A stretch of 64,000 nt of DNA from Pantoea sp. (GTDB lineage Bacteria > Pseudomonadota > Gammaproteobacteria > Enterobacterales > Enterobacteriaceae), in assembly GCF_028283705.1 (NCBI RefSeq), contig NZ_JAPWKD010000021.1, forward strand, positions 31,369-95,368, read 5' to 3'. A program made the position numbers and the translations under genes. The notes beneath the pieces are model-generated. The model saw nothing but the letters and a program-made list of their open reading frames with translations, had not been told where the DNA came from and searched no databases. Positions 58,105 to 64,000 of this stretch are shown piece by piece (position 1 is the stretch's first letter; each line of letters opens with the position of its first letter).

Positions 58105-58538
58105 TGGTCATCTCCGACTACTGGAATGCCAGCTTCGCGGAGGAACTTCCGCACTGTTTCTTCTCGGTAGTATTTATAACCCCCATCAGCTTCATGGTCC
58201 GCGCCGGGCATCACCATAGGTTTAAACGACGGTACGGGTGGTGTGGTGTATTTAACGGCTTCTTCCAGCAATAACGCTTCCTGTTCTTCCTGGTACTCCC
58301 ACATACCACGGCGGTCGCCATCAAAGTCTTTAGCATCCTCACGAACCTTTCTCACTCTCTCTGCCAGTTCTGCGAGTTTAGATGTGTCGGACTCCAGCGC
58401 AGCTCGCGCAACTTTCATAATTAAAATGTCCTGACTGTCTGCCATGCTTACCGGCGCAAGGTTAAGCAGCCGAAACCAGTAGTCAATACGTTCAATCAGC
58501 GCATCCCGCTGTGCCTGCGATTCGATAATCGGCATCAT
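58101..58538 (-). CDS. Phage protein of unknown function
   Basis: 145 residues. N-terminal helical part (QRDALIERIDYWFRLLN), a long helix ALESDTSKLAELAERVRKVR and a C-terminal GGYKYYREETVRKFLREAGI that looks like a short DNA-binding or dimerisation helix. Coupled by ATGA to the 59-residue gene upstream and the 27-residue gene downstream. Confidence 0.65.
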   Translation of the reverse strand: MMPIIESQAQRDALIERIDYWFRLLNLAPVSMADSQDILIMKVARAALESDTSKLAELAERVRKVREDAKDFDGDRRGMWEYQEEQEALLLEEAVKYTTPPVPSFKPMVMPGADHEADGGYKYYREETVRKFLREAGIPVVGDDQ

Positions 58539-58714
58539 TTGGTTGGCTCCTTCTTGGCAAGGTAATCACAACGCGCCACAGCAAGATCCAAAGTTGCATA
58601 GTTACTGTCGCAAGTGGCATGAGTAATTCCTGACTTCATTACGTGAAAACTCGACTTGTGATTTAATACCCAATATTTTCCATTTTCGTAGGCAATATCT
58701 TTTTCGCGAATCAT
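58535..58714 (-). CDS. 59-residue phage protein
   Basis: ATG at 58714 (MIREKDIAYENGKYWVLNHK), TGA at 58535-58537. The middle SSFHVMKSGITHATCDSNYA and end CDYLAKKEPTK show no known motif. Four-base overlaps on both sides support translation. The closing KEPTK is echoed by the next gene upstream (EEPTK), at a short local DNA repeat. Confidence 0.6.
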   Translation of the reverse strand: MIREKDIAYENGKYWVLNHKSSFHVMKSGITHATCDSNYATLDLAVARCDYLAKKEPTK

Positions 58715-58992
58715 TTGGTTGGCTCCTCCGTCGGGTTATAGTCGTCGCCTTCGCGCCAGTCTATCGGGCGGATATCTTTTAACAGGCGGCTGTTAGTGAT
58801 CCGCTGTCCTCCATCCATGCGATAAACATCAACGAAAATTCTGTGGTAGGTGGCGTCACCACCAAGGTGGGGCCAGATGTGGAAGCCTTCCACCGTATAC
58901 TTTTCCCAGGTATCGCCGCTTGCCAGGTGGATTAAGACCTCGTCACCTTTTTCTGGCACCTGTTGACCATTCCAGATTCTTTTAGCGCCCAT
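58711..58992 (-). CDS. Phage protein of unknown function
   Basis: 93 residues from the ATG at 58992 (MGAKRIWNGQQVPEKGDEVL). The sequence continues IHLASGDTWEKYTVEGFHIW and ends DWREGDDYNPTEEPTK; it reads like a small beta-barrel (SH3-like) domain. Other starts further upstream lie in the next gene and give unrelated sequence. Overlaps its upstream neighbour by 11 bases. Confidence 0.62.
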   Translation of the reverse strand: MGAKRIWNGQQVPEKGDEVLIHLASGDTWEKYTVEGFHIWPHLGGDATYHRIFVDVYRMDGGQRITNSRLLKDIRPIDWREGDDYNPTEEPTK

Positions 58993-59392
58993 TACCTTCC
59001 TCCCCGACATGCTCACCGTTACGGAGTTGTGCAGCGAAATGAACAGCGAAGAACACGATAGACTTCCAACGCTTCCAGTCAGCTGAACCTTGCTTAAATA
59101 CCTGAGCCATCTGACCAGCTTCAGATGCGAGAAGATCGACGCCTTCCGCCCGCACAGAGAGCAGGAATGCATCCGTAAGAGGGCATGGATTTTCACCATC
59201 AACATCGCGCTCAACAAATCCATTGATTGCCGAAACATATTCCAGGGGAATAAGCGCGTGCATCTGGTCATCGTGCGTGCATTCTTCATGGTAATGACGG
59301 ATGTCATTCAGAAGGCCGAGCATCATCCCGCATTCGTGCGACATCGCATCCAGTTTACTTTCCAGCTCTGCAATTCTTTCGTGTAAGTCCAT
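58982..59392 (-). CDS. Phage protein of unknown function
   Basis: 136 residues. N-terminal coiled coil (MDLHERIAELESKLDAMSHE), then HDDQMHALIPLEYVSAINGF and SADWKRWKSIVFFAVHFAAQ. No family recognised. Coupled to both neighbours. Confidence 0.62.
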   Translation of the reverse strand: MDLHERIAELESKLDAMSHECGMMLGLLNDIRHYHEECTHDDQMHALIPLEYVSAINGFVERDVDGENPCPLTDAFLLSVRAEGVDLLASEAGQMAQVFKQGSADWKRWKSIVFFAVHFAAQLRNGEHVGEEGNGR

Positions 59393-59395
59393 ATC

Positions 59396-59488
59396 TCACC
59401 CCATACTCAATATTGATAATCCCCACCAGAACATCAGCAGAGAGGTTATTGCTGCTATGACTAACCACTGACGTTCGGTGTAGGGCAT
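59396..59488 (-). CDS. 30-residue phage membrane peptide
   Basis: ATG at 59488, TGA at 59396-59398. Sequence MPYTERQWLVIAAITSLLMF then WWGLSILSMG: a single hydrophobic helix. It fills the gap between two genes exactly. Translation is inferred from packing only. Confidence 0.5.
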   Translation of the reverse strand: MPYTERQWLVIAAITSLLMFWWGLSILSMG

Positions 59489-59492
59489 GGTG

Positions 59493-59900
59493 TTATTCCA
59501 GGCATCCGGGATTGAATCCGGCTTTGATTAATCGCGCCCGGCGCTTTGCGGCTGCTTCACATTCGAGGCGCTTCTCCTCGCCGGTATTTGCAAGTTGCTT
59601 CCAGCTGACAATCAGCGGGCTTCCTTTCTTCGGATTAACCCGTTTTGGCCTCCTTGCCAGCGAGTAGGTTTTGTCGATAAAGCGACCAACCTTTACCGGG
59701 TCAGTCGCATTTACCTGGAGGGTTTCACCATGCTTGCTGATAACGTCACGGATGTTTGAATTGAAATCACGGAGAGACATGTTGAAGATGATGCAGAGCT
59801 CACTGCCTGTTTTTGGACCTTTACTTAACTGGTAGGCCAGTTTTTCTTTGAAGCCACTGTTTGGGTGATTGTTTCGTCGGTACATGGCTATTTTGCGCAT
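59493..59900 (-). CDS. Phage protein with possible HTH
   Basis: 135 residues. Basic N-terminus, then KLAYQLSKGPKTGSELCIIF and NMSLRDFNSNIRDVISKHGE, which resembles a helix-turn-helix, and a basic tail (ARRPKRVNPKKGS, AAKRRARLIKAGFNPGCLE). Possibly a DNA- or RNA-binding regulator. Starts two bases after the exo stop. Confidence 0.62.
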   Translation of the reverse strand: MRKIAMYRRNNHPNSGFKEKLAYQLSKGPKTGSELCIIFNMSLRDFNSNIRDVISKHGETLQVNATDPVKVGRFIDKTYSLARRPKRVNPKKGSPLIVSWKQLANTGEEKRLECEAAAKRRARLIKAGFNPGCLE

Positions 59901-59902
59901 GG

Positions 59903-60526
59903 TTATGCAGCATCCTTAACCCTGTGGCGAATTCCCTCGATTTCCTTTTCGAGTTCAGCCAGGAACGATTTCAGCTCGCCCGTAATTTCCGCAACGAGCG
60001 TTTCATCAAGATGTATGCGAGTTTCGAAATAGGCCAGTTCAGGCGGTAACCGGTCGTCATAGCTGACGAAATCGCACCATTTCCTGCCTGTGCACATCAT
60101 CTGTGCGTGCATTTGCAGAAGATAACGAAGCGGTGGCTTGCCTGATTTCAGCGTTTCCAGATGGGTCCAGGTGTTTGGGCATTTGATTTCAATAAGCCCG
60201 TCATCATTCACCAGGCCATCAGGGCTTGCGCCAAATCCTGATATCTCTGGATGGTTGACGAAACCAGTCTCAACCACTTGTGCATCAAACTGGTTGAGCA
60301 CATACATCTCTCTTGCTACTGGCTCAAGCTCGGTTCCGCGTTGCATAGCCGCATTGGTAAATCCTTCCTGGCTCTTTCCTGTCAGCCTCTGACAGATAAG
60401 TTCGGCCATATAATTTTGCCTACTGGCTGAGTACCCTGACTTTGTTCGTGCCATGACATCAGCAAGGCGGCTGGCCGTGACCTTGCCACAGCGCGCCGCA
60501 AACCATTCATCAGTTCTCTGCTCCAT
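59903..60526 (-). CDS. exo: YqaJ/lambda-type exonuclease (Red alpha)
   Basis: 207 residues from the ATG at 60526 (MEQRTDEWFAARCGKVTASR), preceded by GAGGTG. Processive 5'-3' exonuclease of the Red system. Nuclease core: GTELEPVAREMY, FGASPDGLVNDDGLIEIKCP (metal Asp, then E-x-K), and LLQMHAQMMCTGRKWCDFVS. Overlaps the 3' end of bet by 17 bases. Partner of the annealing protein next to it; typical of temperate phages. Confidence 0.9.
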   Translation of the reverse strand: MEQRTDEWFAARCGKVTASRLADVMARTKSGYSASRQNYMAELICQRLTGKSQEGFTNAAMQRGTELEPVAREMYVLNQFDAQVVETGFVNHPEISGFGASPDGLVNDDGLIEIKCPNTWTHLETLKSGKPPLRYLLQMHAQMMCTGRKWCDFVSYDDRLPPELAYFETRIHLDETLVAEITGELKSFLAELEKEIEGIRHRVKDAA

Positions 60527-61253
60527 TTGGCACCTCACTGAAATCCGCATCTATGGCGATGCTGTTTTTGATGCGTTCCTTCTCCGAGTTGCCGACAATC
60601 TGACGCTCTTCCTGTGTCAGCCCTTTCCATGTCTCGGCGAAAATCTCCATGCCTATCTCTGCCGCGGCTTCGCATTTGGCAATAAGCTCTGGCCTGCGCG
60701 CATCACTTTCTTTTCCAGCCGTAACGCTGGCTGGCGTGTTCTCAATAATTCGTTCAGCTTCGTCCTGGTCAAAAATACCGGCAAAGCCGAAAGCCATGCG
60801 GGCACACTGGATGAGCGATTTGTGGCGTAGCATTCGAGTTGGGTGTGACTGCCATGGCTGTGTATTACGTTTACACTCCGCCATGTACTCAGTAACAACC
60901 GTGGGATGATTTCGGTCCTTCCGGTAAATCTTGCAGGTAGAAGCTCCTTCTTCCTTGTCATAGGCGAATTCCATGCCGTCGAACTGAGGATGCTCATTGA
61001 TGATGCGTGCCCATCCATCCACGCCAACTACTGGCACGATGCCACCCTTATCAGGGAAGGCGTAAATCTCTTTCGTCCATGGGTTCAGGCCAAACTGGTT
61101 AGCAACGATGAGCAGGGCGGTGAACTGTTCATCCGTTACATTGCCACCCTTGAATGCTGTATTTTTCAGCGTGTTCATAAGGTCAGTTCCCGGGTCCATT
61201 CCGAGACGTTCAGCCAGCTTTCCGGCCATTGTTGTTAATGCAGTTGTCATCAC
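60510..61253 (-). CDS. bet: Phage recombination protein Bet (Red beta)
   Basis: Single-strand annealing protein, 247 residues (261 in lambda). RecT/Bet family marks: DEQFTALLIVANQFGLNPWT then KEIYAFPDKGGIVPVVGVDG, WARIINEHPQFDGMEF and MLRHKSLIQCARMAFGFAGI. Works with Exo; same order bet-exo as in lambda, reading left. Confidence 0.93.
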   Translation of the reverse strand: MMTTALTTMAGKLAERLGMDPGTDLMNTLKNTAFKGGNVTDEQFTALLIVANQFGLNPWTKEIYAFPDKGGIVPVVGVDGWARIINEHPQFDGMEFAYDKEEGASTCKIYRKDRNHPTVVTEYMAECKRNTQPWQSHPTRMLRHKSLIQCARMAFGFAGIFDQDEAERIIENTPASVTAGKESDARRPELIAKCEAAAEIGMEIFAETWKGLTQEERQIVGNSEKERIKNSIAIDADFSEVPNGAEN

Positions 61254-61552
61254 GCCACCTTATTAATCATAATGTTTACGCTGCGCCTGTTTTTGCCAGC
61301 CGTAATAAGTAGCTCGCGGAGTATTTCATCCATCTTGATATGCGCCTCATCGTCGCCATCCAGCATCTGTGCGACAGGTCCGCCGTACATCTGCTGAATC
61401 AGTGTCTGAGCCGCCATCATCAGCGGGTTGACGTGATGCCTGTCCATGTACTCATCAACCTCTCTGGCTACGTCCTGTAGCTCACTATCTGGCAGGGCAT
61501 CAGCAATGCTCTGTACTTCCTTGCGGTCTTTTGCGTTCAGGTGGAATCTCAT
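61250..61552 (-). CDS. Phage protein in the lambda gam position
   Basis: 100 residues from the ATG at 61552 (MRFHLNAKDRKEVQSIADAL), a start fixed by the ATGA overlap with the gene upstream. Seen: LPDSELQDVAREVDEYMDRH and MAAQTLIQQMYGGPVAQMLD. It does not resemble lambda Gam. It overlaps bet by four bases. Being tightly fused to bet, a role in recombination or RecBCD handling is a fair guess only. Confidence 0.62.
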   Translation of the reverse strand: MRFHLNAKDRKEVQSIADALPDSELQDVAREVDEYMDRHHVNPLMMAAQTLIQQMYGGPVAQMLDGDDEAHIKMDEILRELLITAGKNRRSVNIMINKVA

Positions 61553-61674
61553 TGGTGCGCCCTCCGAAGAATCTGCATTGCCATAGCCCATTTGGCGGCG
61601 TTGCTGTACAGGACAGCCTCACGGGACAGTTCCTGTGCTTTTCTGAAATGACGGGTTAATCGATGTGATTTCAT
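61549..61674 (-). CDS. 41-residue phage protein in the lambda kil position
   Basis: ATG at 61674 (MKSHRLTRHFRKAQELSREA), TGA at 61549-61551; basic and helical, ending AMQILRRAHQ. ATGA overlaps on both sides (with cIII and with the 100-residue gene). It occupies the slot of lambda kil but I see no sequence similarity. Confidence 0.6.
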   Translation of the reverse strand: MKSHRLTRHFRKAQELSREAVLYSNAAKWAMAMQILRRAHQ

Positions 61675-61823
61675 GGCTGCCCCGGCTGATTTAATGTGTC
61701 GATAATCGAGCGCCAGCCTTTCTTGAGGCTGGTACGGATGCGTTTAATTACGCGGTCGAGTTGTGACTCGTTTAACTGAGCAGCGCCCATGCTGACGCTG
61801 CCCGCGATGGAATAGCTCATCAT
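61671..61823 (-). CDS. cIII: Lambda CIII-like protease inhibitor
   Basis: 50 residues from the ATG at 61823, with AGGAG eight bases upstream (a second ATG follows at 61820). The sequence SYSIAGSVSMGAAQ, then LDRVIKRIRTSLKKGWRSII and DTLNQPGQP, parallels lambda CIII (YAIAGWPVAGCPS...LRDGWKRLIDILNQPG): same amphipathic helix and same LNQPG end. CIII protects CII from FtsH and favours lysogeny. Its slot between the early genes and bet is the lambda order. Confidence 0.86.
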   Translation of the reverse strand: MMSYSIAGSVSMGAAQLNESQLDRVIKRIRTSLKKGWRSIIDTLNQPGQP

Positions 61824-61855
61824 GGGTAGTGCTCCTGAATTAGTTTTTCGGTGTT

Positions 61856-61885
61856 GGAAAAAAGAAGGGAGCCATTGCGGCTCCC
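61856..61885 (-). terminator. Intrinsic terminator upstream of cIII
   Basis: Read leftwards: GGGAGCC-GCAAT-GGCTCCC then TTCTTTTTT. Placed before cIII like a tL terminator that N must override. Confidence 0.85.
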
Positions 61886-61986
61886 GTAAAGGATGATTCG
61901 GTCTGGTTGTTTCTCAATGGTCGAGGGGTAACCTCTGGTCTGGTGACGAGCACCGTCATGGCCTGTAATCACAAGCCATTGCGCTG

Positions 61987-62175
61987 CTATTCAGCCGATC
62001 CTGTATACCCATGCTGAGCGGCAAAGTTATATGCCTCTTCAGCTGTATCGAAATATTCGTAATCAGCCCAGCCATCACGAATAAATTTGCAGCACCAGTG
62101 CGGTGGAATGCCATCTTCAGGCCCGTAATTCTGAAAGAAGACATCAACAACTAATTTTTCTACTTCACCTTCCAT
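61987..62175 (-). CDS. Short acidic phage protein
   Basis: 62 residues, MEGEVEKLVVDVFFQNYGPE then DGIPPHWCCKFIRDGWADYE, ending AYNFAAQHGYTGSAE. It has two adjacent cysteines and many aromatics. No family recognised. Between it and cIII lies a terminator and about 100 bp without a gene. Confidence 0.6.
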   Translation of the reverse strand: MEGEVEKLVVDVFFQNYGPEDGIPPHWCCKFIRDGWADYEYFDTAEEAYNFAAQHGYTGSAE

Positions 62176-62193
62176 ACATCCCCCTGTTAGTGG

Positions 62194-62439
62194 TTACTGG
62201 CCCAGCGCCTTATTGAGCACGCTTTTGCATTCGCCAATGTCTGATTCATTCAACACAAAGCCCTGCTCGTATTTTTCAACGACAAGTTTTAGTAAATCGA
62301 AAATCTCAGGTGCTGCCTGCATCAGATTGATGTCACTCCGGTGGATTGCAGTGTCATCGAATGTGAAATAAACACCTTCGTCATTAAAGCCAGCGCCAAC
62401 CACACTCCACGGGCGCTTCATCTGCGGAATATCACTCAT
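62194..62439 (-). CDS. Phage protein of unknown function
   Basis: 81 residues. KRPWSVVGAGFNDEGVYFTF looks like a short beta-sheet; AAPEIFDLLKLVVEKYEQGF is a helical module that recurs in many lambdoid early proteins. Function unknown. Confidence 0.62.
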   Translation of the reverse strand: MSDIPQMKRPWSVVGAGFNDEGVYFTFDDTAIHRSDINLMQAAPEIFDLLKLVVEKYEQGFVLNESDIGECKSVLNKALGQ

Positions 62440-62460
62440 TCTTCCTCCAACTTACCGCAC

Positions 62461-62484
62461 AAAAATAAACCCGCTCGGGGCGGG
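62461..62484 (-). terminator. Intrinsic terminator inside the phage operon
   Basis: Read leftwards: CCCGC-CCCGA-GCGGG followed by TTTATTTTT, just after the stop of the gene at 62485. Confidence 0.8.
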
Positions 62485-62703
62485 CTATGTTGTTTGAAGT
62501 TTTCGCCATCCTTTGGCAAAAATGATTAATCCCTTCTTTCTAAGTGCTTGCAATCGTCTATCCAGAACTCTCGCCGTTTCCACCCGGTCATGCTTAATGC
62601 ACTCCTGATAAACATCACCGGTCCATATTTCACCAAACGTTTTCGGCTTATCACTGAGGGCTGATATTATTAACTCGTCAAGCCTCTCGTAATTATTTGC
62701 CAT
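62485..62703 (-). CDS. Winged-helix-like phage protein
   Basis: 72 residues: NYERLDELIISALSDKPKTF, GEIWTGDVYQECIK, then DRRLQALRKKGLIIFAKGWR. The pattern (helix, helix, recognition-like helix, beta wing) resembles a winged-helix domain. The ATG at 62703 follows AGAGAGGTGAAAG. Its targets are unknown. Confidence 0.62.
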   Translation of the reverse strand: MANNYERLDELIISALSDKPKTFGEIWTGDVYQECIKHDRVETARVLDRRLQALRKKGLIIFAKGWRKLQTT

Positions 62704-62717
62704 CTTTCACCTCTCTC

Positions 62718-62810
62718 TTAACCAATAAGCCCATATGCTGTGTAAATCGCCAAACTCCAGAACAATGCACAAAACGCAAATACTGATAACCAAGCTTGTT
62801 GTCTTGTCAT
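62718..62810 (-). CDS. 30-residue phage membrane peptide
   Basis: ATG at 62810, TAA at 62718-62720, with CCAGGAA upstream. MTRQQAWLSVFAFCALFWSL then AIYTAYGLIG: one hydrophobic helix. Similar tiny membrane peptides at 58021 and 59396 lie in the same operon. Confidence 0.55.
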   Translation of the reverse strand: MTRQQAWLSVFAFCALFWSLAIYTAYGLIG

Positions 62811-62842
62811 GATTTATTCCTGGAAAGAAAAAAGGCTGCGGG

Positions 62843-63709
62843 TTAGGCAGCCATGTTTAACTTTTCTGTCAATTCAGCAACGCAATCACGGCCAGCCTGG
62901 ATATAGCCTTTCGCTGCATCACCTGAATATTTGTCATCAACTGCGCTTTCGAACTCATCAATGGTGCCGAAGAAGCAACCGGCAGCGATGCGAAATTCAC
63001 CTTTGGTCCAGACGGCGAAGATGGTGCGACCGCTGTAACCGCAGTTCTCGCGATACGCCACATTGCTGATGCGCTCGGGATCGAGATAAAGCGAATCGCA
63101 GGTGAATTTCTCCGGCAGGCTGGTGATGCCGGTGCCTTCCAGGTCGAGGTAGCCGCCGACGCTCAGGTTATCCGGCAGGCTGGTGATGCCGGTGCCTCGC
63201 AGGTCGAGGTAGCCGCCGACGCTCAGGTTATCCGGCAGGCTGGTGATGCCGGTGCCTTCCAGGTCGAGGTAGCCGCCGACGCTCAGGTTATCCGGCAGGT
63301 TGGTGATGCCGGTGCCTCGCAGGTCGAGGTAGCCGCCGACGCTCAGGTTATCCGGCAGGCTGGTGATGCCGGTGCCTCGCAGGTCGAGGTAGCCGCCGAC
63401 GCTCAGGTTATCCGGCAGGCTGGTGATGCCGGTGCCTTCCAGGTCGAGGTAGCCGCCGACGCTCAGGTTATCCGGCAGGTTGGTGATGCCGGTGCCTCGC
63501 AGGTCGAGGTAGCCGCCGACGCTCAGGTTATCCGGCAGGCTGGTGATGCCGGTGCCTCGCAGGTCGAGGTAGCCGCCGACGCTCAGGTTATCCGGCAGGC
63601 TGGTGATGCCGGTGCCTTCCAGGTCGAGGTAGCCGCCGACGCTGATCGCGTCGCCATTAACGGTATATTGAACACCTTTCTTATCGAGGATTGCGATTAA
63701 TTCTTTCAT
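62843..63709 (-). CDS. Leucine-rich-repeat phage protein
   Basis: 288 residues from the ATG at 63709 (MKELIAILDKKGVQYTVNGD). Residues about 24-203 are nine near-identical 20-residue repeats of the form VGGYLDL(E/R)GTGIT(S/N)LPDNLS, an LRR-like solenoid. A C-terminal domain follows (SLYLDPERISNVAYRENCGY, AAGCFFGTIDEFESAVDDKY, RDCVAELTEKLNMAA). Similar proteins occur in lambdoid prophages without known function. Encoded just downstream of N, where lambdoid phages keep ral, sieB and other host-interaction genes. Repeat number is probably unstable. Confidence 0.8.
   Translation of the reverse strand: MKELIAILDKKGVQYTVNGDAISVGGYLDLEGTGITSLPDNLSVGGYLDLRGTGITSLPDNLSVGGYLDLRGTGITNLPDNLSVGGYLDLEGTGITSLPDNLSVGGYLDLRGTGITSLPDNLSVGGYLDLRGTGITNLPDNLSVGGYLDLEGTGITSLPDNLSVGGYLDLRGTGITSLPDNLSVGGYLDLEGTGITSLPEKFTCDSLYLDPERISNVAYRENCGYSGRTIFAVWTKGEFRIAAGCFFGTIDEFESAVDDKYSGDAAKGYIQAGRDCVAELTEKLNMAA
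63112..63644 (-). repeat. 60-bp coding tandem repeat array
   Basis: Nine units of exactly 60 bp, differing at only two places: CCTTCC versus CCTCGC (Glu/Arg) and GGC versus GGT (Ser/Asn). Reading leftwards the types run E-S, R-S, R-N, E-S, R-S, R-N, E-S, R-S, E-S, so a 180-bp three-unit block is itself repeated. Confidence 0.95.
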
Positions 63710-63732
63710 GTATAACCTCAGATTTTGGTAAT

Positions 63733-63756
63733 AAAAAAGGCCGCCTAGGCAGCCTG
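63733..63756 (-). terminator. tL1-like terminator overlapping the first gene after N
   Basis: Read leftwards: GGCTGC-CTAG-GCGGCC (one G-U pair) followed by TTTTTT. The stop codon of the 54-residue gene lies in the loop. Confidence 0.7.
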
Positions 63757-63909
63757 TGATACGTATTCGCGAGCCTGTCGCCGGTTCTTCCATGCCAGTT
63801 GCAAATAGCATGGGCGGAGCACAGAGCAGTCACGGTATTTATGAGCCTGAGCGCGATACTCAATCACCGCTGCGCGGCACTCATATGCGTAGAATTCATT
63901 TCTGGACAT
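63745..63909 (-). CDS. 54-residue basic phage protein
   Basis: ATG at 63909 (MSRNEFYAYECRAAVIEYRA), TAG at 63745-63747. It is rich in Arg, Tyr and Ala (QAHKYRDCSVLRPCYLQLAW, KNRRQAREYVSQAA) with three cysteines, and mostly helical. Preceded by GAGGTGAAG, seven bases after the end of the N-type gene. No family recognised. Confidence 0.62.
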   Translation of the reverse strand: MSRNEFYAYECRAAVIEYRAQAHKYRDCSVLRPCYLQLAWKNRRQAREYVSQAA

Positions 63910-63916
63910 CTTCACC

Positions 63917-64000
63917 TCAAATCAAAGGAATCGACTTGCCACGAACACGCTGCACCGCATGTATCTGGCGGCCAGCTTCGTTTGTGACTTTCTGGTATTT
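63917..64000 (-). CDS. N: C-terminus of a lambda N-type antiterminator (cut by window edge)
   Basis: The last 27 codons of a frame entering from the right: KYQKVTNEAGRQIHAVQRV then RGKSIPLI. Lambda N ends GRQKIKGKSIPLI, so GRQ...(R/K)GKSIPLI is shared. N binds nut RNA and lets RNA polymerase pass terminators of the left operon; the terminators at 63733, 62461, 61856 and 56901 fit this. The N-terminal arginine-rich RNA-binding part is outside the window, so the call rests on the C-terminal match and position. Confidence 0.7.
   Translation of the reverse strand, partial: KYQKVTNEAGRQIHAVQRVRGKSIPLI

Noticed and set aside
59090..59386. Plus-strand frame in the phage operon
   Set aside because: It is opposite a coupled minus-strand gene and lacks a ribosome-binding site.
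63112..63644. Regular 60-bp repeats resembling an array such as CRISPR
   Set aside because: There are no spacers, units are contiguous, and all lie in one open frame encoding an LRR protein.

Overview
The window is a chromosomal segment of an Enterobacterales bacterium, most likely Erwiniaceae (Pantoea or a close relative). The backbone follows the E. coli 51-55 min order almost gene for gene: hemF-amiA-ypeA-yfeZ-yfeY-yfeX-cysPTWAM / crr-ptsI-ptsH-cysK-cysZ-zipA-ligA-ypeB / yfeH-yfeR / lysV-valYXU / gltX / alaX-alaW / nupC-mntH-ypeC / glk-ypdBA / alaC-ypdK. An indolepyruvate decarboxylase gene next to glk and several accessory operons fit a plant-associated Pantoea or Erwinia. The genus is inferred from gene content, not from a database search.

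Layout. 1-4380: heme and cell-wall genes, an acetyltransferase and the YfeX peroxidase. 4574-9327: sulfate/thiosulfate uptake and cysteine synthase B. 9451-11489: a CpxRA-like two-component system that E. coli lacks here. 11548-14238: the general PTS operon. 14628-22422: cysK, cysZ, zipA, ligA, transporter/regulator genes and an FlxA-like protein. 22539-23131: tRNA-Lys and three tRNA-Val genes, followed downstream by a 168-bp repeat that carries the 3' end of tRNA-Lys, as in the rtT element of E. coli tyrT. 23405-27617: gltX, a YfeC-type regulator, a formate/nitrite-type channel, two tRNA-Ala genes and a decayed STM2901-type gene joined to DUF1493. 27694-31949: a tightly overlapping four-gene organosulfur operon (SsuD-like monooxygenase, sulfonate-type binding protein, cysteine dioxygenase, four-domain rhodanese). 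32142-44175: nucleoside and Mn transport, aldo/keto reductase, ipdC, glk, ypdAB, alaC and the 23-residue YpdK, which is too short for ordinary gene calling. 44377-54893: accessory genes: an EmrAB-like efflux pair with tandem operators, IclR regulator, universal stress protein, lipoproteins, SMP-30-like lactonase, YhjX transporter, EamA transporter and AraC regulator.

55565-64000 is the early-left operon of a lambdoid prophage, all on the minus strand and running off the right edge. Transcription runs from the C-terminus of an N-type antiterminator at the window edge, through a leucine-rich-repeat protein, cIII, bet and exo, a block of tiny overlapping genes and an Ea22-like gene, to an AlpA-type excisionase. 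No integrase is visible beside the excisionase. Four intrinsic terminators between these genes fit N-mediated antitermination.

Themes. Sulfur assimilation is unusually concentrated: uptake, both O-acetylserine sulfhydrylases, CysZ, and sulfonate and cysteine oxidation within 28 kb. The YpdA/YpdB pyruvate-sensing pair and its known E. coli target yhjX lie about 10 kb apart, and the yhjX upstream region carries a recognisable YpdB-type direct repeat. The most unusual sequence objects are the organosulfur operon with a doubled rhodanese, the rtT-like repeat after tRNA-Lys, and the phage LRR gene whose 60-bp repeats form a 180-bp higher-order pattern.
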